7,135 nt of DNA, taken from the NCBI GenBank assembly GCA_937885175.1, contig CAKZZO010000092.1, forward strand, positions 1 to 7,135, in the 5' to 3' direction. Source of the DNA: an uncultured Treponema sp. GTDB lineage: Bacteria > Spirochaetota > Spirochaetia > Treponematales > Treponemataceae. The stretch's first letter is position 1. Each line of letters begins with the position of its first letter. The position numbers and the translations under genes are program-made. This document shows positions 1 to 6,134 of the stretch, piece after piece. Below the pieces are notes generated by a model, which saw only the letters and a list, made by a program, of their open reading frames with translations, had not been told where the DNA came from and did no database searches.

Positions 1-5
1 GCGGT

Positions 6-20
6 CGTGCAGGATGCACG
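6..20. repeat. Perfect short hairpin, 6-bp stem with 3-nt loop
   Basis: CGTGCA (6-11) is the exact reverse complement of TGCACG (15-20), separated by GGA. It is the first of three adjacent inverted repeats at the left edge. It could be the tail of a terminator or of a dispersed GC-rich element whose other part lies outside the window. Confidence 0.55.
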
Positions 21-25
21 AAATC

Positions 26-51
26 GCAGTTTTGCCAACGGCAAAATCTGC
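26..51. repeat. Inverted repeat, about 11-bp stem with one bulge
   Basis: GCAGTTTTGCC (26-36) pairs with GGCAAAATCTGC (40-51) across an AAC loop, with one unpaired A:T position. The right arm contains the 9-mer AAAATCTGC, which recurs at 108-116 and upstream of purC and the GH28 gene. It may be a transcription terminator stem for a gene to the left (no T-tract follows) or an operator. Confidence 0.55.
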
Positions 52-204
52 ACATAATAAAAATTACACGGATGTAATTTTTATCATGCCTTCTCGTATT
101 TAAGTATAAAATCTGCTCATTATGCCGTCCATAAATTATAAAACCTTTTTTCATACATTTTTGTGCTTTTTTTGTATAAAAATCATTTTAAATATGCTCA
201 TTTA
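44..204 (+). repeat. Three copies of a 15-bp direct repeat, AAATmTGCwCATwww
   Basis: The copies are AAATCTGCACATAAT (44-58), AAATCTGCTCATTAT (109-123) and AAATATGCTCATTTA (190-204). They share AAAT-TGC-CAT at fixed positions and all run in the same direction. Start-to-start spacing is 65 and 81 bp. The last copy ends 19 bp before the regulator ATG. The pattern fits binding sites for one protein, perhaps autoregulation by the downstream gene, but that is inference. Confidence 0.45.
53..88. repeat. Long near-perfect palindrome, 12-bp AT-rich core stem
   Basis: ATAAAAATTACA (57-68) and TGTAATTTTTAT (73-84) are exact reverse complements around a CGGA loop. After one mismatch (A56/C85) the outer CAT (53-55) and ATG (86-88) also pair, giving a 36-bp element. 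The stem is AT-rich, unlike a normal terminator, and it lies about 135 bp before the regulator start. A dimeric-protein operator or a bidirectional terminator whose T-run lies inside the stem are both possible. Confidence 0.6.
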
Positions 205-223
205 GTGATAAAATAAACTTAAA

Positions 224-2398
224 ATGGATGCACTAAGCACAAAAAGACAGCAGTTCCTCAGAAGGCGGGAAAAGCCACTCACTTTTGGATTCGCGGCGGT
301 GGCGGACTTCACTTCCTACATCGGGCAGGAATACCTGGCGGGAATCATGCAGGCAACGAGCGACTACGGGGTGAACCTGATTACCATGGCGGAGGCAGTG
401 CACCATTCCCTTTTGAGCGAGAACGACATGCTTCCTCAGTTCCTCACAAAAATGCAGTTCATGCGTCCTCCGCTGTTAGATGGACTGGTTACCTGGGCAT
501 CTTCCCTGTGCGAGTATCTGGATGCGGAAAAAGTTCAGGCTATCTTCTCATCGCTCAAACCGCTACCCATGGTGGACATCGGCTATCTGGACATTCCGGG
601 AGTTCCCAGCATCCGTATAGACAACAGCCTTTCCATGCACCATATCGTAAGCCACCTGGTGCAGGTGCACGGTTTTTCACGCTTTGCATTCATCGGCAGC
701 CGCTATTCCAAGCCTCACCTCAGCCGCCTGGAATTCTACCGAAAAGAACTGAAAGACTTTTCCATTCCCTGTAAGGAAAGCAGCATTTTTCTGGCGGATT
801 CACTGGACGCAGGGGACGTGGCGGAAGAGGTGGAGGCCCTGCTCAAAAAGCATGGAGACACGCAGGCAATCGTCACCTCCAGCGACATCATTGCATCTCA
901 GGTCATCATTGAACTGGAAAAGCGGGGCATATCCGTTCCCGACGACATTGCGGTAACGGGATACAACAATCAGCTGGTAGGCATCACGTCTTCTGCTCCC
1001 ATCACCACCATTGACCTCGTGTATTTTAAGCGCGGCTACGAGGCAGTGGAACTTCTGATTGACCGCATCATGCAGCCGGAAGCACCGATAGCAGCAAGGC
1101 TCGTAGGTACAAAACTCATCATACGGCAAAGTTGCGGCTGCTTTGAAGATTCCGTCCTGCAAGCATTGCACCTGCGGAAAAAAACGTTGCTGCCCCTCCC
1201 GCAAAAAGATGCCGACAAAGCTGCGCTCATGTCCTATCTTACGACCGTCACTTGCCATGCCTTTCCCCGTGAGGATGCTTCCATCCACAAAAGTCTTGCC
1301 CAGGCACTGTACGACGACCTCTTTACGCCATCTGCCTTTCTTGCCACAAAGACACCGCCCCAAACGCTGGTCTTTTTCCGCAGACTGCTCAAAAAACGCC
1401 ATAAAACAGAATGCAGGGCCCAGCAATGGGAAGACTGCATTTCCCGTCTGAGGACACTTACCCTTCCCCTTCTTACGGAAGAAAAGCGGGAAACCTTTGA
1501 AGACATCTGCAATGCCCTCCGCACGCTCCACGCTTTTTCGCTGCAATATGACATAACGGCAAGCAGGAGTTCCAGTCAGACGGGCATGACGCATCTTGCG
1601 CTGAGCCTTGCAAACGTGGAGTCAATCAAGCAGCTGGAAAATGTCCTCGCCTTTAAGTTGAGTGAACTAAGCATTCCGGGAATCGTTCTGGCACTCAGTC
1701 CCTACCTGACCGAACGGCTCAGCCCCGCAAGCATAGAAATCATCATACCAAGCCAGCCTCTTCATGACGAAAAAAAGACCGCCGAAAAAATACGGGAGCC
1801 GCACCTTTTTCCCCAGTCAGTGCTTTCCCGAGGCAAACGTTTTTCCGTAACACTGGAACTGCTTTTCCACAGCGGCCGCTACATCGGCTATGCCTATTTC
1901 TTTTCTGGCGGGGGAAACCTGGCATTTTATGACGACGTAAAGGAACTTTTAAGCCAGACACTCTACAAACTGTATCTTGCAGAAGGAAAGACAAAGCCCC
2001 ATGCGCTCATCATCACAGACCGTGCAAAACTCACCAAAAGCATTTCCCTTAGTCAGAGCCAAGCCGTCAAGCCCGGAAAATTACAGGCAAAAGACATTCT
2101 GGACTATTTGATTGACCATTTGGGCGAGATGTGCAACCTGGACAAAATGTCGGCGCATTTTTCATTAAGCCGCAGCCATTTAACCCGCCGCGTAAAGGCA
2201 CTCACCGGACACAGCGTCCAAAGCCTGCATGAAATGCTCAAAATTGAACAGGCAAAAGACCTGATAAAAAGCGGAAACCTAAAGATGAACGACATCGCCA
2301 GCCGCCTCGGCTACGCAAATCCCAATTATTTTTCCAACGTTTTCAAGAAAGTAACGGGTTTAAGCCCCCTTTCATGGGCAGAAAGAAACAGACACTAG
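224..2398 (+). CDS. Hybrid transcriptional regulator: LacI-type sugar-binding sensor, GAF-like middle, AraC-type DNA-binding domain
   Basis: A 724-aa cytoplasmic regulator with no membrane segment or signal peptide. Residues 18-305 resemble the periplasmic-binding-protein-like sensor of LacI-type regulators. They carry FGFAAV at the first strand, a GDTQAIVTSSDIIA segment (211-224), VPDDIAVTGYNN (238-249) and the terminal RQSCGC (301-306) often found at the end of this domain. Residues about 455-590 look like the GAF-related domain seen in similar regulators. Residues 623-722 form an AraC-family domain with two helix-turn-helix units (about 636-660 and 686-712), including IASRLGYANPNYFSNVFKK and TGLSPLSW. 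The LacI-type N-terminal DNA-binding helix is absent, so DNA contact is expected only from the C-terminus. The ATG at 224 is the only possible start because a TAA lies in frame at 209. There is no Shine-Dalgarno. The ligand is unknown, though a sugar is likely by family. The gene faces the purC-pectinase block convergently. Confidence 0.88.
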   Translation: MDALSTKRQQFLRRREKPLTFGFAAVADFTSYIGQEYLAGIMQATSDYGVNLITMAEAVHHSLLSENDMLPQFLTKMQFMRPPLLDGLVTWASSLCEYLDAEKVQAIFSSLKPLPMVDIGYLDIPGVPSIRIDNSLSMHHIVSHLVQVHGFSRFAFIGSRYSKPHLSRLEFYRKELKDFSIPCKESSIFLADSLDAGDVAEEVEALLKKHGDTQAIVTSSDIIASQVIIELEKRGISVPDDIAVTGYNNQLVGITSSAPITTIDLVYFKRGYEAVELLIDRIMQPEAPIAARLVGTKLIIRQSCGCFEDSVLQALHLRKKTLLPLPQKDADKAALMSYLTTVTCHAFPREDASIHKSLAQALYDDLFTPSAFLATKTPPQTLVFFRRLLKKRHKTECRAQQWEDCISRLRTLTLPLLTEEKRETFEDICNALRTLHAFSLQYDITASRSSSQTGMTHLALSLANVESIKQLENVLAFKLSELSIPGIVLALSPYLTERLSPASIEIIIPSQPLHDEKKTAEKIREPHLFPQSVLSRGKRFSVTLELLFHSGRYIGYAYFFSGGGNLAFYDDVKELLSQTLYKLYLAEGKTKPHALIITDRAKLTKSISLSQSQAVKPGKLQAKDILDYLIDHLGEMCNLDKMSAHFSLSRSHLTRRVKALTGHSVQSLHEMLKIEQAKDLIKSGNLKMNDIASRLGYANPNYFSNVFKKVTGLSPLSWAERNRH

Positions 2399-2399
2399 G

Positions 2400-2417
2400 A
2401 GGGGAGAGCCCTCCCCT
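2400..2417. repeat. GC-rich hairpin just after the regulator stop
   Basis: AGGGGAG (2400-2406) and CTCCCCT (2411-2417) pair perfectly around a 4-nt AGCC loop, one base after the TAG stop. No T-tract follows on either strand, so it is not a standard intrinsic terminator by itself. It may protect the 3' end or be part of the GC-rich intergenic element. Confidence 0.5.
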
Positions 2418-2435
2418 GCGCCCGCACTTTCGTTG

Positions 2436-2472
2436 CGGTCTACCCCTCCTGCGGGGCGGGCAGCCGTCTTTT
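2436..2472 (+). terminator. Candidate terminator of the regulator gene
   Basis: A two-part stem can form: CGG-CT (2436-2441, one bulged T) with AGCCG (2462-2466), and CCCC (2443-2446) with GGGG (2453-2456). TCTTTT (2467-2472) follows directly on the plus strand. The internal loop is asymmetric, so the structure is imperfect. The T-tract touches the stop codon of the convergent RluA gene at 2472. Confidence 0.33.
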
Positions 2473-3449
2473 CAGCCCCGCAACGCCCCAAAATTTTCCG
2501 GCAGGGGTGCAGTCACCGTAAGCACTTGGCCGGTAAGCGGATGAGGAAAGGCAAGCCTATGGGCATGGAGCATAATCCGCCTGTAGGATTCGCCGCCGTA
2601 GAGCCTGTCTCCCAGAATGGGAAGCCCCGCGCTTGCCAAATGCACCCGAATCTGATGGGTGCGTCCCGTGTGCAGGCGGCAGTCCACATAGGCAACTTTT
2701 TTTCCATCCAGCAGGCCTTCCCCCGCAAGAAAAAACTCCGTCTTGGAATAGAGACCGCCCTCTTTTTCTGCAACCGCTCCCCACTTGGCCGCCTGCGACT
2801 TGGGGCTTATTCTTCCCATGTACATCTCCACGGAAAATTTCTGCTGCCGCAAAAAGCGGCTGCCGCCATTCCCGCCACCTGCACAGACCACGGCACGGTA
2901 GCATTTTTGCACCTCATGCCTTTCAAACATATCGTGGCAGGCGGCGTTTACGCTTCTTGCCTTGGTAAAGAGCATTACGCCGCTGGTCTCCCGGTCAAGG
3001 CGATGCATGATGCCCACATAGGGAGGATTTTTCATGGCGGGATGCTCCCGCTTTTGCTTTTCAAAGAGATAGCGCACCAGAGCGGCATGCAGATTGTCGC
3101 GGCTTTTCACCATGCCTGCCTCCACGGGAAAAAAAGCGGGCTTATTGACCACCAGAATTACGTCATCCTCGTAGAGCAGGTCGCGGGCAGTCACCTCAAA
3201 GGCAATGTCGTCAGGCTGTTTTTCGTAAAAAATTTTTTCTTCGTCAATAAGGACAGTAAGACGCCCTCCTGCCCGCACCATTGCAGAAGGATTGCGGCAC
3301 TGTTCCCCGTTTAGGCTTACCATGCCCGCCATAATGAGGCGGCGGATTTTACTGTTTGAAATTGCAGTTTTTAGCTGGGCGGGCAAAAGCGTCCGCAGCA
3401 TCTCGTTAAGCCGTGCGGCTCTCTGAGCGGCAAAAACAAGTGTCTTCAT
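2472..3449 (-). CDS. RluA-family RNA pseudouridine synthase with N-terminal S4 domain
   Basis: A 325-aa enzyme that converts uridine to pseudouridine in rRNA or tRNA. Residues about 10-70 form an S4-type RNA-binding domain (ISNSKIRRLIMAGMVSLNG). The catalytic domain follows, with NKPAFFPVEAG (102-112), the family signature MHRLDRETSG (148-157) holding the catalytic aspartate D152, and GRTHQIRVHLASAGLPILGD (262-281). The specific target (RluC-, RluD- or RluA-like) cannot be decided from sequence reading, so no symbol is given. I chose the ATG at 3449. A longer reading to a TTG at 3530 exists, but its first 27 residues are simply a translated GC-rich palindromic element and lack family similarity. 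No clear Shine-Dalgarno precedes 3449. It is last in the leftward gene block and converges on the regulator. Confidence 0.88.
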   Translation of the reverse strand: MKTLVFAAQRAARLNEMLRTLLPAQLKTAISNSKIRRLIMAGMVSLNGEQCRNPSAMVRAGGRLTVLIDEEKIFYEKQPDDIAFEVTARDLLYEDDVILVVNKPAFFPVEAGMVKSRDNLHAALVRYLFEKQKREHPAMKNPPYVGIMHRLDRETSGVMLFTKARSVNAACHDMFERHEVQKCYRAVVCAGGGNGGSRFLRQQKFSVEMYMGRISPKSQAAKWGAVAEKEGGLYSKTEFFLAGEGLLDGKKVAYVDCRLHTGRTHQIRVHLASAGLPILGDRLYGGESYRRIMLHAHRLAFPHPLTGQVLTVTAPLPENFGALRG

Positions 3450-3542
3450 AAGCGATGCAGCAGGGATTGGAGGGGCGGCCGTGCCGTACCGCGCAAGCGG
3501 TATGAAACCCCGCAAAGCCCGGCCGCCCAAAGGCGGGCTGCC
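3450..3542. repeat. GC-rich self-complementary intergenic element between the LUD and RluA genes
   Basis: GGGCGGCC (3473-3480) pairs exactly with GGCCGCCC (3521-3528). Nested inside is TACCGC (3487-3492) pairing with GCGGTA (3497-3502) around a GCAA loop, a GNRA-type tetraloop if transcribed. A further small stem, CGCC (3524-3527) with GGCG (3532-3535), competes with the outer one. The composition is far more GC-rich than the flanking AT-rich promoters, and the 2399-2471 gap has a similar character. This suggests a dispersed palindromic repeat family, which is inference because the window has no full second copy. It could also form an mRNA processing or stability structure between the two genes. 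Confidence 0.5.
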
Positions 3543-4124
3543 CTAATATCCCAGTTCTTCTCCACAAAGGACAATCTTAATTCTGCCCTTGGTCTTGCAG
3601 ATGCGGGTCTTTACAAAAACAGCGCAAATGTCGCGTTCGTCCACCTTCAGGCGTTTTGCATTCAGGGGAGCGGCCACGGTGAGCGCGCGTTTTTCCAGGT
3701 CAGCCTCGGACGCAACCACTTTGTTCATGCCCACAAGAGCCACCACCGACTTGGGGCCAAAGGTAATTGCAGCAACGCGGTTTCCGTTTCCATCAATATT
3801 GAAAAGCACGCCGTCTTCGCTGACAGCATTAAAACTGGTGAGGAAAACATCTGCCGTAAAGCCCTTGCGCATGACTTCATAGCGTTCCTCAGGAGTCTTT
3901 GCCGTGTCGCGGTCAATCAGGGCAAAATCCCCCGCCTTTACTTTTGCCAAAAGTCCGCTCTGCTCCACGGAGACCGAGCCGCCCCATGCAACGGAAGATT
4001 TTGCGGGAATTAAGGACAAAGCCTTTTGGGCGGCTTCATCTTTTGTAGGCGCATAGTATGCGTCAAATCCACGTTTTTTTAGTGCGGCAATCAGTTTTTC
4101 CACACGTTCATTCGTTTGTGCCAT
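3543..4124 (-). CDS. LUD-domain protein (LutC/YkgG-like, former DUF162), solo
   Basis: A 193-aa soluble protein. The family pattern is clear: WGGSVSVEQSGLL (about 47-59), TSFNAVSEDGVLFNIDGNGN (about 96-115), then FGPKSVVALVGMNKVV, APLNAKRL and the terminal CGEELGY. LUD proteins include LutC of lactate oxidation, but many solo members have no proven role, so no substrate is assigned. From memory of the family, members with this layout carry a short cysteine cluster between the NAKRL motif and the following IC motif. Here that stretch is reduced to KVDERD, so the cluster is missing. No lutA or lutB partner is in the window. The start is well supported: AGGAGA (4132-4137) lies 7 nt before the ATG. 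It sits 63 bp after the GH28 gene, so co-transcription is plausible. Confidence 0.85.
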   Translation of the reverse strand: MAQTNERVEKLIAALKKRGFDAYYAPTKDEAAQKALSLIPAKSSVAWGGSVSVEQSGLLAKVKAGDFALIDRDTAKTPEERYEVMRKGFTADVFLTSFNAVSEDGVLFNIDGNGNRVAAITFGPKSVVALVGMNKVVASEADLEKRALTVAAPLNAKRLKVDERDICAVFVKTRICKTKGRIKIVLCGEELGY

Positions 4125-4131
4125 GATATCA

Positions 4132-4137
4132 TCTCCT
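4132..4137 (-). promoter_or_regulatory. Strong Shine-Dalgarno of the LUD gene
   Basis: On the minus strand the sequence reads AGGAGA, 7 nt before the ATG at 4124-4122. It is the best ribosome binding site in the window and fixes this start. ATGATATCAT (4123-4132), a perfect 10-bp palindrome, spans the start codon and the spacer. Confidence 0.7.
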
Positions 4138-4187
4138 ATGATAAAAACTGACGCTATTTCAGGCAGTATTTATCTTGCTCTCCTGCT

Positions 4188-6122
4188 TTATTTTTGGTCA
4201 AAGGTCACGTTTTCGCAGTGCACCAGGTTTTGCCAGGCCTTGTCGCGCTTTTTCTCTTTTGCCTTGTCCGTATAGGAAACAAAGCGCACATTCTTGAAGG
4301 AAGAATCCCGCAGGTTCACCAGTGCTTCCCAGCCCATGGTATTTACGCCCCGCCCCACCTGAGCAAAAGATATGTCTTCAAAATGCAGATTATAGGCAGG
4401 AAAATGACGGTCGCTTTCCAGACAAATGGTATTCATGCCTACGCCATATACGCTGCAGTTCCGTATGGTCATGTCATGGAAGACTGCCCCCAATTTATTT
4501 CCACTGCTCTCATTGTCGTAGGACGTGGTGATGAGGAAGGCCTGCTTTGCCTCGGCAATCGCATTGTTTTCAAAAAGCACATCCCAGGCACCGCCGCCGG
4601 TAACCGCATTTGACTTGCAGCGGAAGGGCACATCCGTGTGGCTAAAAACATTGCCGTAAATGTGCACGTCGCTCATGCCCAAAGCCGTGTGGCTTCCAAA
4701 GGAAACGCCACCGTGCCCATGGTGAATATAATTGCCAAAAATACGGACATTCGTCACCGCCTGCTCGCCACTCGTAAAGGCCGCTTCGCCTATGCCGGCA
4801 CTAAAGACAATGGAATCATCTCCCGTGTCGATAAAATTATTCCAGAGCGCAACATCCTTTGAGTGAATCAACCCGATGCCGTCTCCGTTGTTGCAGTCGT
4901 AGGTCATTTCAGTAATGCCCGTCACCGAAACAGCTTCTGAATCCAAAATGTTCAGCGTATGGTTGGAAGGATTTCTCAGCGTAATGCCGCTTACAAAAAG
5001 CCCCTTTACGTTTCTGAGCAAAAGCATGGTAGAACGAGTACCATAGGCGTTTTTCTTTTCTGTATCGGTCGCCGTCTCAGGGCTTTTGCCGCTCATGGCA
5101 AGCACCGCTTTGCAGGATGATGCGCTCAAAATGCCATCCCGATACACGTCCTTGGCGTTTGAATGGCGATATTTTCGCAAACGGAAGGCGTCTTTGTCAG
5201 GCAAGGCCAGGCTTTCCAGATTCGGATCCCCGTCCTCGCTGTAGTACTGCACTGCACGGTCCAGCTTCTTTCCGTCCGCGCTTATATACACCCAGCCGTT
5301 TCCGTCTATCACACCCTTTCCCGTAATGCGGATTTCTTCTGCCCCGTCCACATTCACAAGACCGTAGTAGCGTTTGTCCGTGCGGTAGGGATAGAGCAAA
5401 AAGCCAAAGGCATACTGGTCTGCAAAAGGCGTTCCCACAATCTCGCCGTCTATCTGCAATGTCATGTGACTTTTGAGGCGGAAGGGCGCAGCAACAAAAG
5501 TACCGGCGGGCACAAGCACAACCCCCTGCTTCGGACAATCATCAATCGCCTTTTGTATTGCCCCGGCATTCTGCGCCGCAAGGGATTTTAACTCCTCTTC
5601 ATCAGAAGGAAGTGTCTGCTCAGCCTTTGCGCCATAGGCAAGAATATTCAGCACAGCGGACGGCGGGGTAAGCGTGGTAACGGTAATCTCCTCTGACTGA
5701 AAAAGCACCTTACCCTTTTTGTTGAGGGCGGCTACACGAAAGGTATAGGCTGTCTCCGCAGACAAGGAGTCCACGCAGTAGGATGTAGGCTCCAGACGCA
5801 CCATGTCAAAACCGACGCGCTTTTTTGTGTAATAGTTATAGAAAGAATCGCGATATAATGCCGTCATGGGATTAATTCGCGCGTAATTTTGTGCGGCGGT
5901 TTCTGAAAGACGCTTTCCGTTTACGAAAACCACATAGTCAAACGGCACATTTTTGGAGGATAAGGCAGCACGGTCTGGCGCATCCCATACAAGATAGACC
6001 TTGGAGTCTGTAAGCCCCATAGGAGGAATGCGCAGGCCGCTTATCCCAGCAGTCTCAGCAAAAGAGGCTGTCGTACACCCTGCAAAAAAAGCGGTCAGTA
6101 AAAATCGACGGACAAAATTCAT
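4188..6122 (-). CDS. Exported GH28 polygalacturonase, exo-poly-galacturonosidase type, with N-terminal FnIII-like domain
   Basis: A 644-aa enzyme expected to hydrolyse alpha-1,4-galacturonan of pectin. Residues 1-22 are an export signal (basic MNFVRR, hydrophobic LLTAFFAG). It has both a lipobox-like FFAGC with C16 and a possible signal peptidase I site after SFA (22). Residues about 24-152 are an FnIII-like domain ending in TTLTPP. The GH28 parallel beta-helix covers about 155-640. All four GH28 signature sites are present: NGDG (412-415, D414), GDD (434-436), GHGG (469-472, H470) and RCK (501-503), so it should be active. FnIII plus GH28 at this length matches exo-poly-alpha-galacturonosidases of the Erwinia PehX and Yersinia type, which release digalacturonate; this assignment is by architecture. 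The start is 12 bp after the purC stop, with no proper Shine-Dalgarno, suggesting coupling to purC. The next ATG would remove the signal. Confidence 0.88.
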   Translation of the reverse strand: MNFVRRFLLTAFFAGCTTASFAETAGISGLRIPPMGLTDSKVYLVWDAPDRAALSSKNVPFDYVVFVNGKRLSETAAQNYARINPMTALYRDSFYNYYTKKRVGFDMVRLEPTSYCVDSLSAETAYTFRVAALNKKGKVLFQSEEITVTTLTPPSAVLNILAYGAKAEQTLPSDEEELKSLAAQNAGAIQKAIDDCPKQGVVLVPAGTFVAAPFRLKSHMTLQIDGEIVGTPFADQYAFGFLLYPYRTDKRYYGLVNVDGAEEIRITGKGVIDGNGWVYISADGKKLDRAVQYYSEDGDPNLESLALPDKDAFRLRKYRHSNAKDVYRDGILSASSCKAVLAMSGKSPETATDTEKKNAYGTRSTMLLLRNVKGLFVSGITLRNPSNHTLNILDSEAVSVTGITEMTYDCNNGDGIGLIHSKDVALWNNFIDTGDDSIVFSAGIGEAAFTSGEQAVTNVRIFGNYIHHGHGGVSFGSHTALGMSDVHIYGNVFSHTDVPFRCKSNAVTGGGAWDVLFENNAIAEAKQAFLITTSYDNESSGNKLGAVFHDMTIRNCSVYGVGMNTICLESDRHFPAYNLHFEDISFAQVGRGVNTMGWEALVNLRDSSFKNVRFVSYTDKAKEKKRDKAWQNLVHCENVTFDQK

Positions 6123-6134
6123 AGGCTCAGTACA

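Larger units (their letters stand above)
1..223 (+). promoter_or_regulatory. AT-rich leader and probable control region of the hybrid regulator gene
   Basis: I see no credible coding sequence here. The left 88 bp consist of three back-to-back inverted repeats (6-20, 26-51, 53-88). The right part is AT-rich, with TATAAA boxes at 105-110, 137-142 and 175-180 that could act as -10 elements, but none has a convincing -35 at normal spacing. A 15-bp motif appears three times (44-58, 109-123, 190-204). An in-frame TAA at 209-211 closes the upstream reading frame, so no longer protein start is possible. There is no purine-rich Shine-Dalgarno before the ATG at 224. The role as a control region is inferred from position, AT content and repeats. 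Confidence 0.5.

Noticed and set aside
44..204. CRISPR-like array from the three 15-bp repeats
   Set aside because: The repeats are too short and too divergent, the gaps are unequal (50 and 66 bp), and there are only three copies.
800..1594. 264-aa open frame on the minus strand inside the regulator gene
   Set aside because: It is antisense to a clear regulator, has no recognisable domain, and has the odd amino-acid composition of a shadow frame.
2433..3314. 293-aa open frame on the plus strand opposite the RluA gene
   Set aside because: The minus strand carries all RluA motifs. The plus-strand product is H-, P- and R-rich with no domain, and would begin in the GC-rich gap.
4138..4166. Promoter for the LUD gene (CTGCCT-17-TATCAT on the minus strand)
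   Set aside because: The -35 match is poor, and the predicted transcript start near 4131 would fall after the Shine-Dalgarno at 4132-4137, removing it.
4194..5591. Several plus-strand open frames opposite the GH28 gene (such as 4194-4613 and 5163-5591)
   Set aside because: They are shadows of the GH28 frame with no start signals or family features.
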